Positions 15,315 through 24,351 of a DNA stretch of 64,000 nucleotides are shown in pieces (position 1 is the first letter of the stretch; the number at the start of each line of letters is the position of its first letter). The DNA lies in NCBI RefSeq assembly GCF_017573465.1, contig NZ_JAGEPF010000037.1, forward strand, positions 48,681 through 112,680, in the 5' to 3' direction. Origin of the DNA: Actinomadura violacea (lineage in GTDB: Bacteria > Actinomycetota > Actinomycetes > Streptosporangiales > Streptosporangiaceae). The translations under genes and the position numbers were made by a program. The notes beneath the pieces were generated by a model. The model was not told the DNA's origin. It ran no database searches and saw only the letters and a program-made list of their open reading frames with translations.

Positions 15315-16922
15315 TTGCGCCGAACGTCGTCCCTCCTGGCCGCCGCCGCCCTCGCCGCGACGACCCTGACCGTCTCCACCGCCGCCCACGCGGACGTTTC
15401 GGACGCCAAGCTCACCGTCGCCTTCGACCGCCTGGCCGAGGACCGCGTCGCCAAGATCTCACTGAAGGTGACCTCGGCGAGCGGGGTCACGAACGTGACC
15501 GCGCATCTGCGCTACCAGTCGTCGACCGCGGATCCGTACGCGACGCTGCAGCTCACGCGGACGCAGGGGACGGACAGCGATGGCGTCTGGGAGGCCGAGT
15601 ACCGGCCCGACATCACGGTGCGTCCCGGTGGAAGCGTGGTCGACACGGTGATCACCACGGCGGACGGGGCCACGACGACCAGGCGGGCCGGACTCCTCGA
15701 CTGCTACACGACGACCATCGAGGGCCTGACCGGCAGCCCCTCCGTTGTCGACGCCGACCATCCGGACACGACGCTGCGCGGCCGGCTGATGTTCCGCAAG
15801 AGCCGGGACGAGGCGGCGGAGCCGGCGGCGGGCGCCGAGGTGTCGGCGGCGGCCGCGAAGGCCGCGACCGAGGCGGACGGCTCCTTCGCACTGCAGATCA
15901 GGGGAGCCGCCACTGTCTACGCGTACGCGCAGGGCCCGCTGTGCTACACGGAGCAGAAGGCTCCGGTCACCGTCACGAAGCAGGCGACCGTGACGACCGC
16001 GACGATCACCCCGGCGTCGAGCGTGGGGCCGTTCGGGGATGTGCGGGTGCAGGGCAAGGTCGTCCGGCAGGGCCCCGGCGGTCCCGTTCCGGTCGCCGGT
16101 ATGGAGATCGCGATCAGTGCGCCGTCCGGCCTGGCCGCTTTCCAGCCCGTCGACCCGAAGACCGGCGCGGACGGGACGTTCTCGGCCTACTTCCAGGCGG
16201 GCACCCTGCTCGGAGCGTCCGGCGCGGTGACGGTGGCCACTCCGGGCGACCAGTTCCTCGACGGCAACAGGATCACGGTGGGGCCATTGACGATCCGGAG
16301 GGTCTCCGCATTCTCCGGATTCGATGTCGGCCCGGCGCAGCAGCCCTATGGCGACCCGATCGCCGCGCAGGGCCGGTTGTCCATCGAGCCGGATCCCGGC
16401 AGCACCGCGAAGTCGCCGGTGTTCCTGGAGTACTCCCTGAACGGCAAGACCGGGTGGACGGTCTGGGAAAAGCAGACGCTGGAAGACCAGGGTGGCTTCT
16501 ATTCCACCACCGACAGGCCGGTCACCGCGGATGCGTACTGGCGGCTCAGGTATCCAGGCGACGCGCTCACCGCGGCGGCCGTCAGCCCGGTCAAGTACGT
16601 CGACGTCAAGTACCGGACGCAGATGTACAACTTCAACGCCTCTCCCGAGCCGGTGAAGAAGGGGAAGGCCATCACGGTCAAGGGCCTGCTCTACCGCTTC
16701 ATGGACAAGGTGGCGCCCGGTCCGAACGCGCCGGTGACGATCTACTTCAAGCCTTCGGGCTCGTCGAAGTGGACGCAGATGGCCGTGGTGAAGACGGCGT
16801 CCAACGGCTGGTTCAGCAAGGCGTTCAAGGCGTCCAAGGACGGGACGTGGATGGCCTCTTACAACGGCAGCGCGAACTACTTCGCGTCCAACAAGCTCAG
16901 CGACTACGTGGATGTTCGATGA
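15315..16922 (+). CDS. Secreted repeat-domain protein, paralogue 1 of 3
   Basis: This 535-residue protein starts at TTG 15315, 7 bases after GGAGAGG. The signal peptide is residues 1-26 (LLAAAALAATTLTVSTAAHA). The mature protein begins DVSDAKLTVAFDRLAEDRVA. It contains several beta-rich modules of the kind seen in bacterial Ig-like or carboxypeptidase-regulatory domains (ADGSFALQI, VKGLLYRFMD, PVTIYFKPSGSSKWTQMAVV) and ends in SDYVDVR. No catalytic motif or sortase signal is seen, so a surface, matrix or binding role is likely. Its stop overlaps the next gene by ATGA. The last 124 coding bases before the tail are nearly identical to those of paralogue 2. Confidence 0.82.
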   Translation: MRRTSSLLAAAALAATTLTVSTAAHADVSDAKLTVAFDRLAEDRVAKISLKVTSASGVTNVTAHLRYQSSTADPYATLQLTRTQGTDSDGVWEAEYRPDITVRPGGSVVDTVITTADGATTTRRAGLLDCYTTTIEGLTGSPSVVDADHPDTTLRGRLMFRKSRDEAAEPAAGAEVSAAAAKAATEADGSFALQIRGAATVYAYAQGPLCYTEQKAPVTVTKQATVTTATITPASSVGPFGDVRVQGKVVRQGPGGPVPVAGMEIAISAPSGLAAFQPVDPKTGADGTFSAYFQAGTLLGASGAVTVATPGDQFLDGNRITVGPLTIRRVSAFSGFDVGPAQQPYGDPIAAQGRLSIEPDPGSTAKSPVFLEYSLNGKTGWTVWEKQTLEDQGGFYSTTDRPVTADAYWRLRYPGDALTAAAVSPVKYVDVKYRTQMYNFNASPEPVKKGKAITVKGLLYRFMDKVAPGPNAPVTIYFKPSGSSKWTQMAVVKTASNGWFSKAFKASKDGTWMASYNGSANYFASNKLSDYVDVR

Positions 16923-18544
16923 GCCGCCGCGGGAAGACCGTCAAGGCGTCCCTCGCGGCCGCCGCCCTGACGGCCGCGAGCGTGGTCGCTCCGGCGGCCG
17001 CCCATGCGGAGATCCATGACGCCCGGTTGACGTCGGCCTTCGACCGGCTGTCGCACGATCGGGTGGTGACCTTCACGCTGAAGGCGAAATCGTCGGACGG
17101 GATCGTCGACGTCGAGGGCGCAGTGCGGAACCCGGCCGACGCCGCGCCCTATGCGGCGCTTTCGTTCACGCTCGTCGACGGCACGAACAAGGACGGCACC
17201 TGGCAGGCCACCCTCCAGACCGACGTGGAGCACCATCCCGGCGCGAACATCGCCCAGGCGACCCTCCGGTCCGCCGATGGCTCCACGTTGAGCCCGGCCG
17301 CCGCATTCGTCGACTGCTACCTGACGTCCGTCACCGACGTCGAGTACGCGCCGAAGACCATCGACATCGAGCACCCGGACGTGACCTACCAAGGCCGCGT
17401 CATGGTGCAGAAGTACCGCGACGAACCGCTCGAACCCGCTGAGGGGGCGACGGTGAAGGCGGGGAACGGCAGTGCCCGCACGGGGGCGGACGGGGGCTTC
17501 GCCTTCACCGCCACGAACCCGTCGATGACGGTGACGGTCGCACGGCAAGGGGCCTTGTGCGGTAACTCGGCGTCGGCCCCGCTGACGGTCGTCAAGCAGG
17601 CGACCGTGACGACGGCGCGGGTCGTGTCGGTGCGTCCCACGGCCGAGGGGGCCGACGTCACCGTCCACGGCACGGTCATGCGGCGCGGCTCCGCCGGACT
17701 CGTGCCCGTCAGCGGCCTTTCGCTCACGGTCGACTACCAGCAGGACACCGCGGGCGGGGCCGCCGCGGCGCCGGCGAGCGGCGACTGGTGGCCGACGACG
17801 GGCGCCGACGGGACGTTCGACGCCTCGTTCTCGGCGACCCGCTCGGGCCGGCTGTCGATCGAGACGCCCGGGACGTTCTACCTCACCGGCGGCTCCGTTG
17901 ATCTCGGGAGGGTGGAGCTTTCCAGGAACGCGCGGATCTCCGGCCCGTCCTTCTCGCCGCGGGGTCCGCTCGCCTACCGCGGGTCGCTGGAGGTGACCGG
18001 AACGCTCGCCGGCGACTGGGGCCCGATCGCCGGCGCGCCGGTGTTCCTGGAGTTCTCGACCGACCGCAAGACGTGGACGGGTGCCACGTACAGCAAGACG
18101 ACGGCCGCCGGCGGCTTCGACTTCTTCACCGCGGACGCGCACACGGAGAAGGACGGCTATTGGCGGGTCCGGTACGCGGGGGACGGGCTCTACAAGCCGC
18201 TCGTCACCACTCCCACGTATGTCGACGTGCGGTACGGGACGTCGATCGGCGGGTTCAACGCCTCTCCTGAGCCGGTGAAGAAGGGGAAGAGCCTCACGGT
18301 CAAGGGGCAGTTGTTCCGGTACATGGACAAGAAGCTGCCGGGGCCGGGTGCGCCGGTGTCCATCTACTTCCAGGCCAAGGGCTCGTCGAAGTGGACGCAG
18401 ATGGCCGTGGTGAAGACGGCGTCCAACGGCTGGTTCAGCAAGACGTTCAAGGCGTCCAAGGACGGCACGTGGATGGCCTCCTACAACGGCAGCGCGAACT
18501 ACCTCGCGTCCGGCAAGCCGACCGACTACGTGGATGTGCGATGA
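16919..18544 (+). CDS. Secreted repeat-domain protein, paralogue 2 of 3
   Basis: This 541-residue protein has signal peptide MSRRGKTVKASLAAAALTAA followed by an AHA cleavage region. The mature start EIHDARLTSAFDRLSHDRVV matches paralogue 1 in layout but not closely in sequence. C-terminal modules include FNASPEPVKKGKSLTVKGQL and SKWTQMAVVKTASNGWFSK, and the protein ends in TDYVDVR. ATG 16919 overlaps the previous stop (ATGA), and the same arrangement repeats at its own 3' end, so all three genes are translationally coupled. Bases 18379-18502 match 16757-16880 at 121 of 124 positions, far closer than the N-terminal halves, which suggests gene conversion. The function is unknown. Confidence 0.82.
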   Translation: MSRRGKTVKASLAAAALTAASVVAPAAAHAEIHDARLTSAFDRLSHDRVVTFTLKAKSSDGIVDVEGAVRNPADAAPYAALSFTLVDGTNKDGTWQATLQTDVEHHPGANIAQATLRSADGSTLSPAAAFVDCYLTSVTDVEYAPKTIDIEHPDVTYQGRVMVQKYRDEPLEPAEGATVKAGNGSARTGADGGFAFTATNPSMTVTVARQGALCGNSASAPLTVVKQATVTTARVVSVRPTAEGADVTVHGTVMRRGSAGLVPVSGLSLTVDYQQDTAGGAAAAPASGDWWPTTGADGTFDASFSATRSGRLSIETPGTFYLTGGSVDLGRVELSRNARISGPSFSPRGPLAYRGSLEVTGTLAGDWGPIAGAPVFLEFSTDRKTWTGATYSKTTAAGGFDFFTADAHTEKDGYWRVRYAGDGLYKPLVTTPTYVDVRYGTSIGGFNASPEPVKKGKSLTVKGQLFRYMDKKLPGPGAPVSIYFQAKGSSKWTQMAVVKTASNGWFSKTFKASKDGTWMASYNGSANYLASGKPTDYVDVR

Positions 18545-20190
18545 GAATTCGGATGCGCCGGTTGCTGGCGCTTTTCACCGGGCTGGTCACCGTCGCGGCG
18601 CTCGCCGTCGCGCCGCCCGCGGAGGCGGCGGACTCGCCGGACCTCCGGTCGGCGCGGGTGCTGTCGCCGGGGGCGACCACGCAGATCGAGGTGGCGGCGA
18701 GGTCGCTGAGCGACATCACGAAGGTGCGCGCCGTCCTGCGGCCGTACCTCGGCGGGTCCGAGAGCGTGCCGGTGGACGACTTCGAACTGGTCGACGGCAC
18801 GACCAAGGACGGCGTGTGGCGGACGAAGTCGCCGGTGACGGTGGCGGAGGGCCGCTGGATGGCGGACATCGAGCTGACGAACGCGACCATGACGCGGACC
18901 CTGCCGCGCCGGGTGATGATCGACAACGGGCTGGACAGCGAGATCGCGGACGTGGCGGTCTCGCCGGCCGTGGTGGACGTGGACCATCCGCAGGTGACCT
19001 TCCGCGCCCGGCTGCTCGCCAAGAACCCCGACGGCACGCGGACGCCGGTCGCGGGCGCGCCGGTGCACGTCCAGGAGCCGTCCGGGCAGATCGTCACCGT
19101 GGTCACCGGCGCGGACGGGCGCGCGGAGGGGACCGCCGACTTCCGCGTGTCCCACGATCTGGCCGTGGTGTTCAACGGCGACTTCATGCACCGGCCGGTG
19201 CGGAGCGCGGCGGTCCAGGTCACTAGGCAGCGGCTCAAGACCCGGATCACCTTGGAGATCAAGGGCGGGCTCATCGTCGGAGACACGGTGGCGGTCACCG
19301 GCAGGCTCGAGCGGCAGGACCGCGCGGGGGTGTGGGCGCCGCTGGCGGGCAAGCAGGTCGACCTGCAGTTCGACAAGGCGGTCGGCGGCGACTGGCACAC
19401 GATCGCCTCGCCGAAGACGGACGCGAACGGCGTCTACAGCGTGCCTGTCCTGGTCACCGACGGCGGCGCCTTCGACGCCTCCTTCGGCGACGACCCCGTC
19501 GGCCTCCCCGACGACTACTACGCCTACGGGATGTCGTCCGCCAATACGAACGACCTGCAGGTCACGTACCGGACGTCCATCACGGGGTTCGACGCCGATC
19601 CCGAGCCGGTCGGCCGGGGCGACATGGTGACCGGGACCGGGCGGGTGCTGTGGAAGCACGCGGACGGCCGGTGGGGCGACGGCCCGGCCGCCGACGTCTA
19701 CCTGCAGTTCTCCGCGGACAAGAAGAAGTGGACCGACGCCGGCGCGCTGTCCGTCAGCGGTGACGGACGCTTCGACATCCAGGGGCGTGCGACGCGGGAC
19801 GGGTACTGGCGGACCGTCGTCCGGCCGGACGGCTACCTGGTGGTGCCGTCGACGAGCCCGACCGACTACGTGGACGTCCGGTACCGGACGAAGTTCCTCG
19901 ACTTCAACGCGAGCCCGGAGCCGGTCGTCAAGGGCCGCACCGTCACCATCGTGGGGACCCTCTATAGGGAGACCACGAAGTGGACCAGGTTCGGCAAGCA
20001 GAAGGTGCCGTTCTACTTCCGGCCCAAGGGGTCGACCAAGTGGACGTACATGGGGGCGACCACAGCGGACGGTATGGGCCAGTTCCGCAAGGGCTTCAAG
20101 GCGTCCAAGGACGGTACGTGGCGCGCCTACTACGGCGGAGCGTCCGCCTATGTGAAGACCTACAGGGACGACTACGTAGACGTTCGATGA
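18541..20190 (+). CDS. Secreted repeat-domain protein, paralogue 3 of 3
   Basis: This 549-residue protein has a signal peptide (LLALFTGLVTVAALAVAPPA, then EAA) and a mature start ADSPDLRSARVLSPGATTQI that differs from its two relatives. The modular beta-rich body includes FDADPEPVGRGDMVTGTGRV, VYLQFSADKKKWTDAGAL and the final FNASPEPVVKGRTVTIVGTL module, ending in DDYVDVR like the other two. It is the most diverged copy. It starts at ATG 18541, overlapping paralogue 2 by four bases. No enzyme motif is visible. The conserved FNASPEP and DYVDVR elements mark a family-specific C-terminal module. Confidence 0.82.
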   Translation: MRIRMRRLLALFTGLVTVAALAVAPPAEAADSPDLRSARVLSPGATTQIEVAARSLSDITKVRAVLRPYLGGSESVPVDDFELVDGTTKDGVWRTKSPVTVAEGRWMADIELTNATMTRTLPRRVMIDNGLDSEIADVAVSPAVVDVDHPQVTFRARLLAKNPDGTRTPVAGAPVHVQEPSGQIVTVVTGADGRAEGTADFRVSHDLAVVFNGDFMHRPVRSAAVQVTRQRLKTRITLEIKGGLIVGDTVAVTGRLERQDRAGVWAPLAGKQVDLQFDKAVGGDWHTIASPKTDANGVYSVPVLVTDGGAFDASFGDDPVGLPDDYYAYGMSSANTNDLQVTYRTSITGFDADPEPVGRGDMVTGTGRVLWKHADGRWGDGPAADVYLQFSADKKKWTDAGALSVSGDGRFDIQGRATRDGYWRTVVRPDGYLVVPSTSPTDYVDVRYRTKFLDFNASPEPVVKGRTVTIVGTLYRETTKWTRFGKQKVPFYFRPKGSTKWTYMGATTADGMGQFRKGFKASKDGTWRAYYGGASAYVKTYRDDYVDVR

Positions 20191-20221
20191 GGGGTCGGCC
20201 GCGGTGGCGTACGCTGCCGTC

Positions 20222-21046
20222 GTGGCCGACTTCGATCTTTACGAGCGCGAGCTGTGGGCCGGGCGCGCCCCCGCGTACGAGCGGGGGTTCGCGCGGATGA
20301 CGCGGTACATGGTCGGGCCCCTGCTGGACGCGGCGAGCGTCGCGGCGGGGACCCGGGTGCTCGAGGTGGGGACGGGCCCGGGGTTCGTCGCCGCGGAGGC
20401 GGTGCGGCGCGGCGCGGAGGTGTCCGCGCTGGACGCCGACCCGGACATGGCCGAGACGGCGCGGCGGAACGTGCCGGGGCTGGACGTGCGGGTGGCGGTG
20501 CTGCCGGACGTCCCGTTCCCGGACGGGACGTTCGACGCGGTCGTCGGCAACTTCGTGATCAACCACGTCGGCGCGCCGGACGCGGCGCTCGCCGAGTTGC
20601 GGCGGGTGCTGCGGCCGGAGGGGCGGCTCGCGCTGAGCTGCTGGGTGATGCCGGGCGTCGGCGCGCTCGCGGTCGTGCGGGACGCGCTGGAGGCGGCGGG
20701 GGTGCCGTGGCCGGACGACATCCCGCCGTCGCCGTTCCTGGAGTACGGCGAGGCGATGGCGTTCCGCCGGCTGGTGGCGGAGGCGGGCTTCGCGGACGTG
20801 GCGGTCGAGGAGGTGACCTGGGAGCACGTCGTCGACCCGGAGGAGTGGTGGGAGACGGGCGCGCTGGCCCGGGTCGGCAGCAACGGCGTCGCGGTGAGCC
20901 GGCAGGACGCGCCGACGGTCGCGCGGATCAAGGCTGAGTACGACCGGCTGATCGCGGACTACGCGGTGCCGGACGGGCAGGACGGCGCGGCCGACGGGCA
21001 CGTGGCGCTGCCGGCGCACGCGCTGCTGGCGAGCGCGCGGCACTGA
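20222..21046 (+). CDS. SAM-dependent methyltransferase (class I)
   Basis: This 274-residue methyltransferase has a Rossmann fold. Motif I is VLEVGTGPGFVAAEAV near residue 45, an acidic ribose-binding ALDADP follows near 68, VGNFVINHV lies near 110, and the post-I segment is LRRVLRPEGRLALSCW. The substrate is unknown. GTG 20222 is chosen because a TACGCT -10 box (20210-20215) ends 6 bases before it and there is no Shine-Dalgarno; GTG 20204 would add six residues. The preceding secreted-protein gene ends at 20190, so this gene probably has its own promoter. Confidence 0.87.
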   Translation: MADFDLYERELWAGRAPAYERGFARMTRYMVGPLLDAASVAAGTRVLEVGTGPGFVAAEAVRRGAEVSALDADPDMAETARRNVPGLDVRVAVLPDVPFPDGTFDAVVGNFVINHVGAPDAALAELRRVLRPEGRLALSCWVMPGVGALAVVRDALEAAGVPWPDDIPPSPFLEYGEAMAFRRLVAEAGFADVAVEEVTWEHVVDPEEWWETGALARVGSNGVAVSRQDAPTVARIKAEYDRLIADYAVPDGQDGAADGHVALPAHALLASARH

Positions 21047-21100
21047 GCAAGGCGGCGGGCGGACCGCGATACTCGCGCGCGCCGGAGGGCCCGGGGCCGG

Positions 21101-21106
21101 TAGCCT
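21101..21106 (+). promoter_or_regulatory. -10 box of serS, leaderless type
   Basis: TAGCCT is followed by exactly 7 bases and then the GTG start of serS. There is no Shine-Dalgarno sequence, so transcription probably begins at the start codon. Confidence 0.6.
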
Positions 21107-21113
21107 CGGGTCT

Positions 21114-22373
21114 GTGATTGACCTGCGAGCTCTTCGAGAGGATCCCGAGCGGCTGCGCGCCTCGCAGCGCGCCCGCGGTGAGGATGACGCCGTCGTCGAC
21201 CGGCTGCTGGACCTGGACGAGAGGCGGCGCTCCGCGCTGACCTCGTTCGAGCAGCTGCGCGCCGAGCAGAAGAGTTTCGGCAAGTCGGTGTCGCGGGCGC
21301 AGGGCGACGAGCGGCAGGCGCTGCTGGCCCGCGCGAAGGAGCTGGCGCAGCAGGTCAAGGACCGGGAGGCGGAGGCCGACCGGGTCGGCGAGGAGCTGGA
21401 CGCGGCGCTGAAGGGCGTGCCGAACCTGATCGAGGAGGGCGCCCCCGCCGGCGGCGAGCAGGACTACGTGGTCCTGGAGCACGTCGGCGAGCCGACCGCG
21501 TTCGACTTCGAGCCGAAGGACCACCTGGAGCTGGGCGAGAGCCTCGGCGCGATCGACATGGAGCGCGGCGCGAAGGTCGCGGGCGCCCGGTTCTACTACC
21601 TGACCGGAGTGGGGGCGCGGCTGCAGTACGCGCTGCTGAACCTGGCGATGGAGCAGGCGGTCGCGAGCGGGTTCGTGCCGATGTACCCGCCGGTGCTGGT
21701 GAAGCCGGAGGCGATGGAGGGCACCGGGTTCCTCGGCGCGCACGCCGCGGAGGTGTACCAGCTCCCGCAGGAGGAGCTGTACCTGGTGGGCACGTCGGAG
21801 GTGCCGCTCGCCGCGTACCACATGAACGAGATCATCGACGAGCTGCCGCGGCGGTACGTGGCGTGGTCGTCGTGCTTCCGCCGCGAGGCCGGCTCGTACG
21901 GCAAGGACACGCGCGGCATCATCCGGGTCCACCAGTTCGACAAGGTGGAGATGTTCTCCTACTGCGATCCGGCGGACGCGCACGCCGAGCATCTGCGGCT
22001 GCTGGAGTGGGAGAAGGAGATGCTCGCGAAGGTCGAGATCCCGTACCGGGTGATCGACGTGGCGGCGGGCGACCTCGGGGCGAGCGCGGCGCGCAAGTAC
22101 GACTGCGAGGCGTGGGTGCCGACGCAGAACACCTACCGCGAGGTGACGTCGACGTCGAACTGCACCGACTTCCAGGCGCGGCGCCTGTCGGTGCGGCACA
22201 AGGACGCCGACGGCAAGAACCAGCCGGTCGCGACGTTGAACGGGACGCTCGCGACGACGCGGTGGATGGTCGCGATCCTGGAGAACCACCAGCAGGCGGA
22301 CGGTTCGGTGCGCGTCCCGGAGGCGCTGCAGAAGTTCCTGGGCCTGGAGGTCCTGGAGCCCGTCAAGCGCTGA
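21114..22373 (+). CDS. serS: Seryl-tRNA synthetase
   Basis: This 419-residue class II aminoacyl-tRNA synthetase charges tRNA-Ser. An N-terminal antiparallel coiled-coil arm (about residues 30-105, rich in LxxxR and QQVKDREAEAD) binds the long variable arm of tRNA-Ser. Catalytic motifs are FVPMYPPVLVKPEAMEGTGF (motif 1 region), the serine-binding LVGTSEVPLAAYH, motif 2 in WSSCFRREAGSYGKDTRGI and motif 3 in NGTLATTRWMVAILENHQ. The length is standard. It starts at GTG 21114 with a leaderless promoter and ends at a strong terminator. A tRNA-Ser(UGA) gene lies 6 kb downstream. Confidence 0.98.
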   Translation: MIDLRALREDPERLRASQRARGEDDAVVDRLLDLDERRRSALTSFEQLRAEQKSFGKSVSRAQGDERQALLARAKELAQQVKDREAEADRVGEELDAALKGVPNLIEEGAPAGGEQDYVVLEHVGEPTAFDFEPKDHLELGESLGAIDMERGAKVAGARFYYLTGVGARLQYALLNLAMEQAVASGFVPMYPPVLVKPEAMEGTGFLGAHAAEVYQLPQEELYLVGTSEVPLAAYHMNEIIDELPRRYVAWSSCFRREAGSYGKDTRGIIRVHQFDKVEMFSYCDPADAHAEHLRLLEWEKEMLAKVEIPYRVIDVAAGDLGASAARKYDCEAWVPTQNTYREVTSTSNCTDFQARRLSVRHKDADGKNQPVATLNGTLATTRWMVAILENHQQADGSVRVPEALQKFLGLEVLEPVKR

Positions 22374-22387
22374 TACGGCAGAACGAG

Positions 22388-22417
22388 GGGCCCGTCCGAT
22401 TCCCGGACGGGCCCTTT
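22388..22417 (+). terminator. Terminator of serS
   Basis: GGGCCCGTCCG (22388-22398) pairs perfectly with 22404-22414 over a 5-base loop and is followed by TTT. It lies between the convergent serS and phosphatase genes. Confidence 0.85.
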
Positions 22418-22420
22418 CCG

Positions 22421-23305
22421 CTACTTCAGGAGCTGCCTGCGGAGCGCGGCCTGGGTCGCGGCGTCGATGCCGAGGCCCTTGGTGACGAACGCGCCGAACG
22501 TCCCGTAGTCGCGCTTGATCTGGTCGAACGCGGTGTCGAGGTAGGAGGCGCGGACGGTCAGGAACGGCTCGACGAGCGCCGGGTCGATGCCGATCTTCTT
22601 CAGCTCGGCGAGCTCGGCGGCGTTCTGGTCGGCGAGCTCCTGGTTGGAGCGCAGGTAGTCGGCGTACACCTGGGCTTTGGGGACGCCGAGGATCGTCAGC
22701 AGGACGGCGGTCATGACGCCGGTGCGGTCCTTGCCCTCGGTGCAGTGGTAGAGGACGGGGCCCTTGCCGGACGCGATGCGCTTGAGCGCGGCGGTGAACT
22801 GCTTGCGCGCGTCGGGGTCGTGGACGAAACCGCGGTAGGACAGCGCCATGAACTCGCCGGACTTGTCCTGCGCGAGGATCGCCTTGAGCAGGTCGGGCAG
22901 CATCGTCAGCAGTGTCGGCGAGAACGCGTTGATGTTCGCTGCGACGGGTGCGACGCCGGCGGGCAGCTTGTCGGCGCCGGACATGCCGACTTCGAGCTGC
23001 GAGCGGAAGTCGACGGAGGCCGACAGCCCGAGCCGCTGGAGCTGGGCGATGCCGGTGGCGGTGACCTTGCTGAGCGACGCGGACCGGTAGACGAGGCCGT
23101 AGCGGACGTGCCGGCCGTCGCGTGCGGTGTAGCCGCCGATGTCGCGGACGTTGACGGCGCCGTCCACCGCGATGTCGCGGACGGCGGCGGTGCTCCGGAC
23201 GGGCGCCGCGGGCGCGGCGGAGGCCGGGGAGGGGAGGGCGACGGGGGCCAGCGCGACGGCGCCCGCGAGCGCGGCCGACACCAGGCGGGGGGTTCGGGGG
23301 GTCAT
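22421..23305 (-). CDS. Secreted tyrosine-protein phosphatase (PtpB/DSP-like)
   Basis: This 294-residue protein has a signal peptide (LVSAALAGAVALAPVALPSPASAA). The phosphatase signature HCTEGKDRTG, with catalytic Cys and Arg, lies near residue 188, and VNVRDIGGYTARDGRHVRYG near residue 50 is typical of the MptpB-like tyrosine/lipid phosphatase family. FRSQLEV supplies the aspartate-loop region. It is expected to act outside the cell on phosphotyrosine or phosphoinositide. ATG 23305 is preferred because the signal peptide starts there and AAGG lies upstream; an upstream in-frame extension looks noncoding. Its stop is 7 bases from the serS terminator. Confidence 0.88.
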   Translation of the reverse strand: MTPRTPRLVSAALAGAVALAPVALPSPASAAPAAPVRSTAAVRDIAVDGAVNVRDIGGYTARDGRHVRYGLVYRSASLSKVTATGIAQLQRLGLSASVDFRSQLEVGMSGADKLPAGVAPVAANINAFSPTLLTMLPDLLKAILAQDKSGEFMALSYRGFVHDPDARKQFTAALKRIASGKGPVLYHCTEGKDRTGVMTAVLLTILGVPKAQVYADYLRSNQELADQNAAELAELKKIGIDPALVEPFLTVRASYLDTAFDQIKRDYGTFGAFVTKGLGIDAATQAALRRQLLK

Positions 23306-23360
23306 CTCTGCCTTCCGCACGCGGGGGGAGGGAACGTGAAGAAGATTCGGGTGGAACCAC

Positions 23361-23389
23361 ACCCTAGGCGCGCGGCGGACGGGACGGAA
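23361..23389 (-). promoter_or_regulatory. Probable promoter of the secreted phosphatase
   Basis: On the minus strand TTCCGT (-35, plus-strand 23384-23389) and TAGGGT (-10, plus-strand 23361-23366) are 17 bases apart. Confidence 0.4.
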
Positions 23390-23498
23390 GGGGCACACCG
23401 TGAACAACACCCGAACCCGGACGGACGGGCACCGGCCGGGCGGACGTCCCGTCGTACCCGTCGCCTAAGGTGAGGTTTCGGACGACCTGGAAGGTGAC

Positions 23499-24302
23499 AT
23501 GACCGAACCTGCGCCGCGCGTGATCGCCACCGACCTCGACGGCACGATCGTGCGCTCCGACGGGACCATCTCCGCGCGCACCGTCGCCGCCCTCGCGCGC
23601 GTCGAGCGCGCCGGCGCGATGCTCGTCATGGTCACCGGCCGCCCCCCGCGCTGGATGACGGAGATCGCCGCCGCCGTCCGGCACCGCGGCCTCGCCATCT
23701 GCGCGAACGGCGCCGTCGTCTACGACCTGCACACCGAGGCCGTCGTGCACGCCCGGGAGATCCCGCCGGACGTGCTCGCCGAGGCCGTCGGGCGGCTGCG
23801 CGCGGCGGCACCGGAGTTCCGGTTCGCCGTCGAGTACCCGACCGGGTTCGTGTTCGAGGCCAGCTACGACCTGTCCCGCTGGGACGCCGAGGCCCTCGGC
23901 GGGCGGCCCGTCGACGGCACCGAGCTCGTCGCCCGCCCCGGCACCAAGCTGCTCGCCTTCCACCCGGACGCCGACCCCGACGAGCTCGCCGCGCGCGCCG
24001 AGAAGGCCGTCGGCGACCTGGTCACCGTCACCCACTCGTCCGGGCGCGGGCTACTGGAGATGAGCGCGCACGGCGTCACCAAGGCCAGCGCACTCGCCGC
24101 GCTCTGCGCCGAGCAAGGCCTCGGCCCCGCCGACGTCACCGCGTTCGGCGACATGCCCAACGACCTGCCGATGCTCGCCTGGGCGGGCACGTCGTACGCG
24201 GTCGCGAACGCGCACCCGCTCGTCCTCGCCGCCGTCACGAACACCACGTCCCGCAACGACGAAGACGGTGTCGCGCGGATCCTGGAACGCCTGTTCCCGT
24301 GA
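23499..24302 (+). CDS. HAD-superfamily Cof-type phosphatase
   Basis: This 267-residue cytoplasmic HAD hydrolase has motif I IATDLDGTIV with the nucleophile Asp near residue 11, motif II MVTGRPP near 47, a cap domain (residues 80-180), and motif IV AFGDMPNDLPML near 215 with the Mg-binding acids. Cof-type enzymes dephosphorylate sugar phosphates and cofactor intermediates such as pyridoxal or FMN precursors; the exact substrate is not readable. ATG 23499 follows AAGGTG. A TAAGGT box at 23466-23471 may be its -10. It ends in a strong convergent hairpin. Confidence 0.9.
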   Translation: MTEPAPRVIATDLDGTIVRSDGTISARTVAALARVERAGAMLVMVTGRPPRWMTEIAAAVRHRGLAICANGAVVYDLHTEAVVHAREIPPDVLAEAVGRLRAAAPEFRFAVEYPTGFVFEASYDLSRWDAEALGGRPVDGTELVARPGTKLLAFHPDADPDELAARAEKAVGDLVTVTHSSGRGLLEMSAHGVTKASALAALCAEQGLGPADVTAFGDMPNDLPMLAWAGTSYAVANAHPLVLAAVTNTTSRNDEDGVARILERLFP

Positions 24303-24341
24303 CGACGGCCGCACCCCCGCCCGGCGGGGATGCGGCCGTCG
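24303..24341. terminator. Convergent hairpin between HAD and bpa genes
   Basis: CGACGGCCGCA (24303-24313) pairs exactly with 24331-24341, with further CCCCG/CGGGG pairing inside. It has no T run and probably serves both directions. Confidence 0.7.
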
Positions 24342-24351
24342 CCGCGGCGTC

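Noticed and set aside
20204..20221. Upstream GTG as start of the methyltransferase
   Set aside because: The added six codons contain the TACGCT box that precedes GTG 20222 at leaderless spacing, and no Shine-Dalgarno supports the upstream start.
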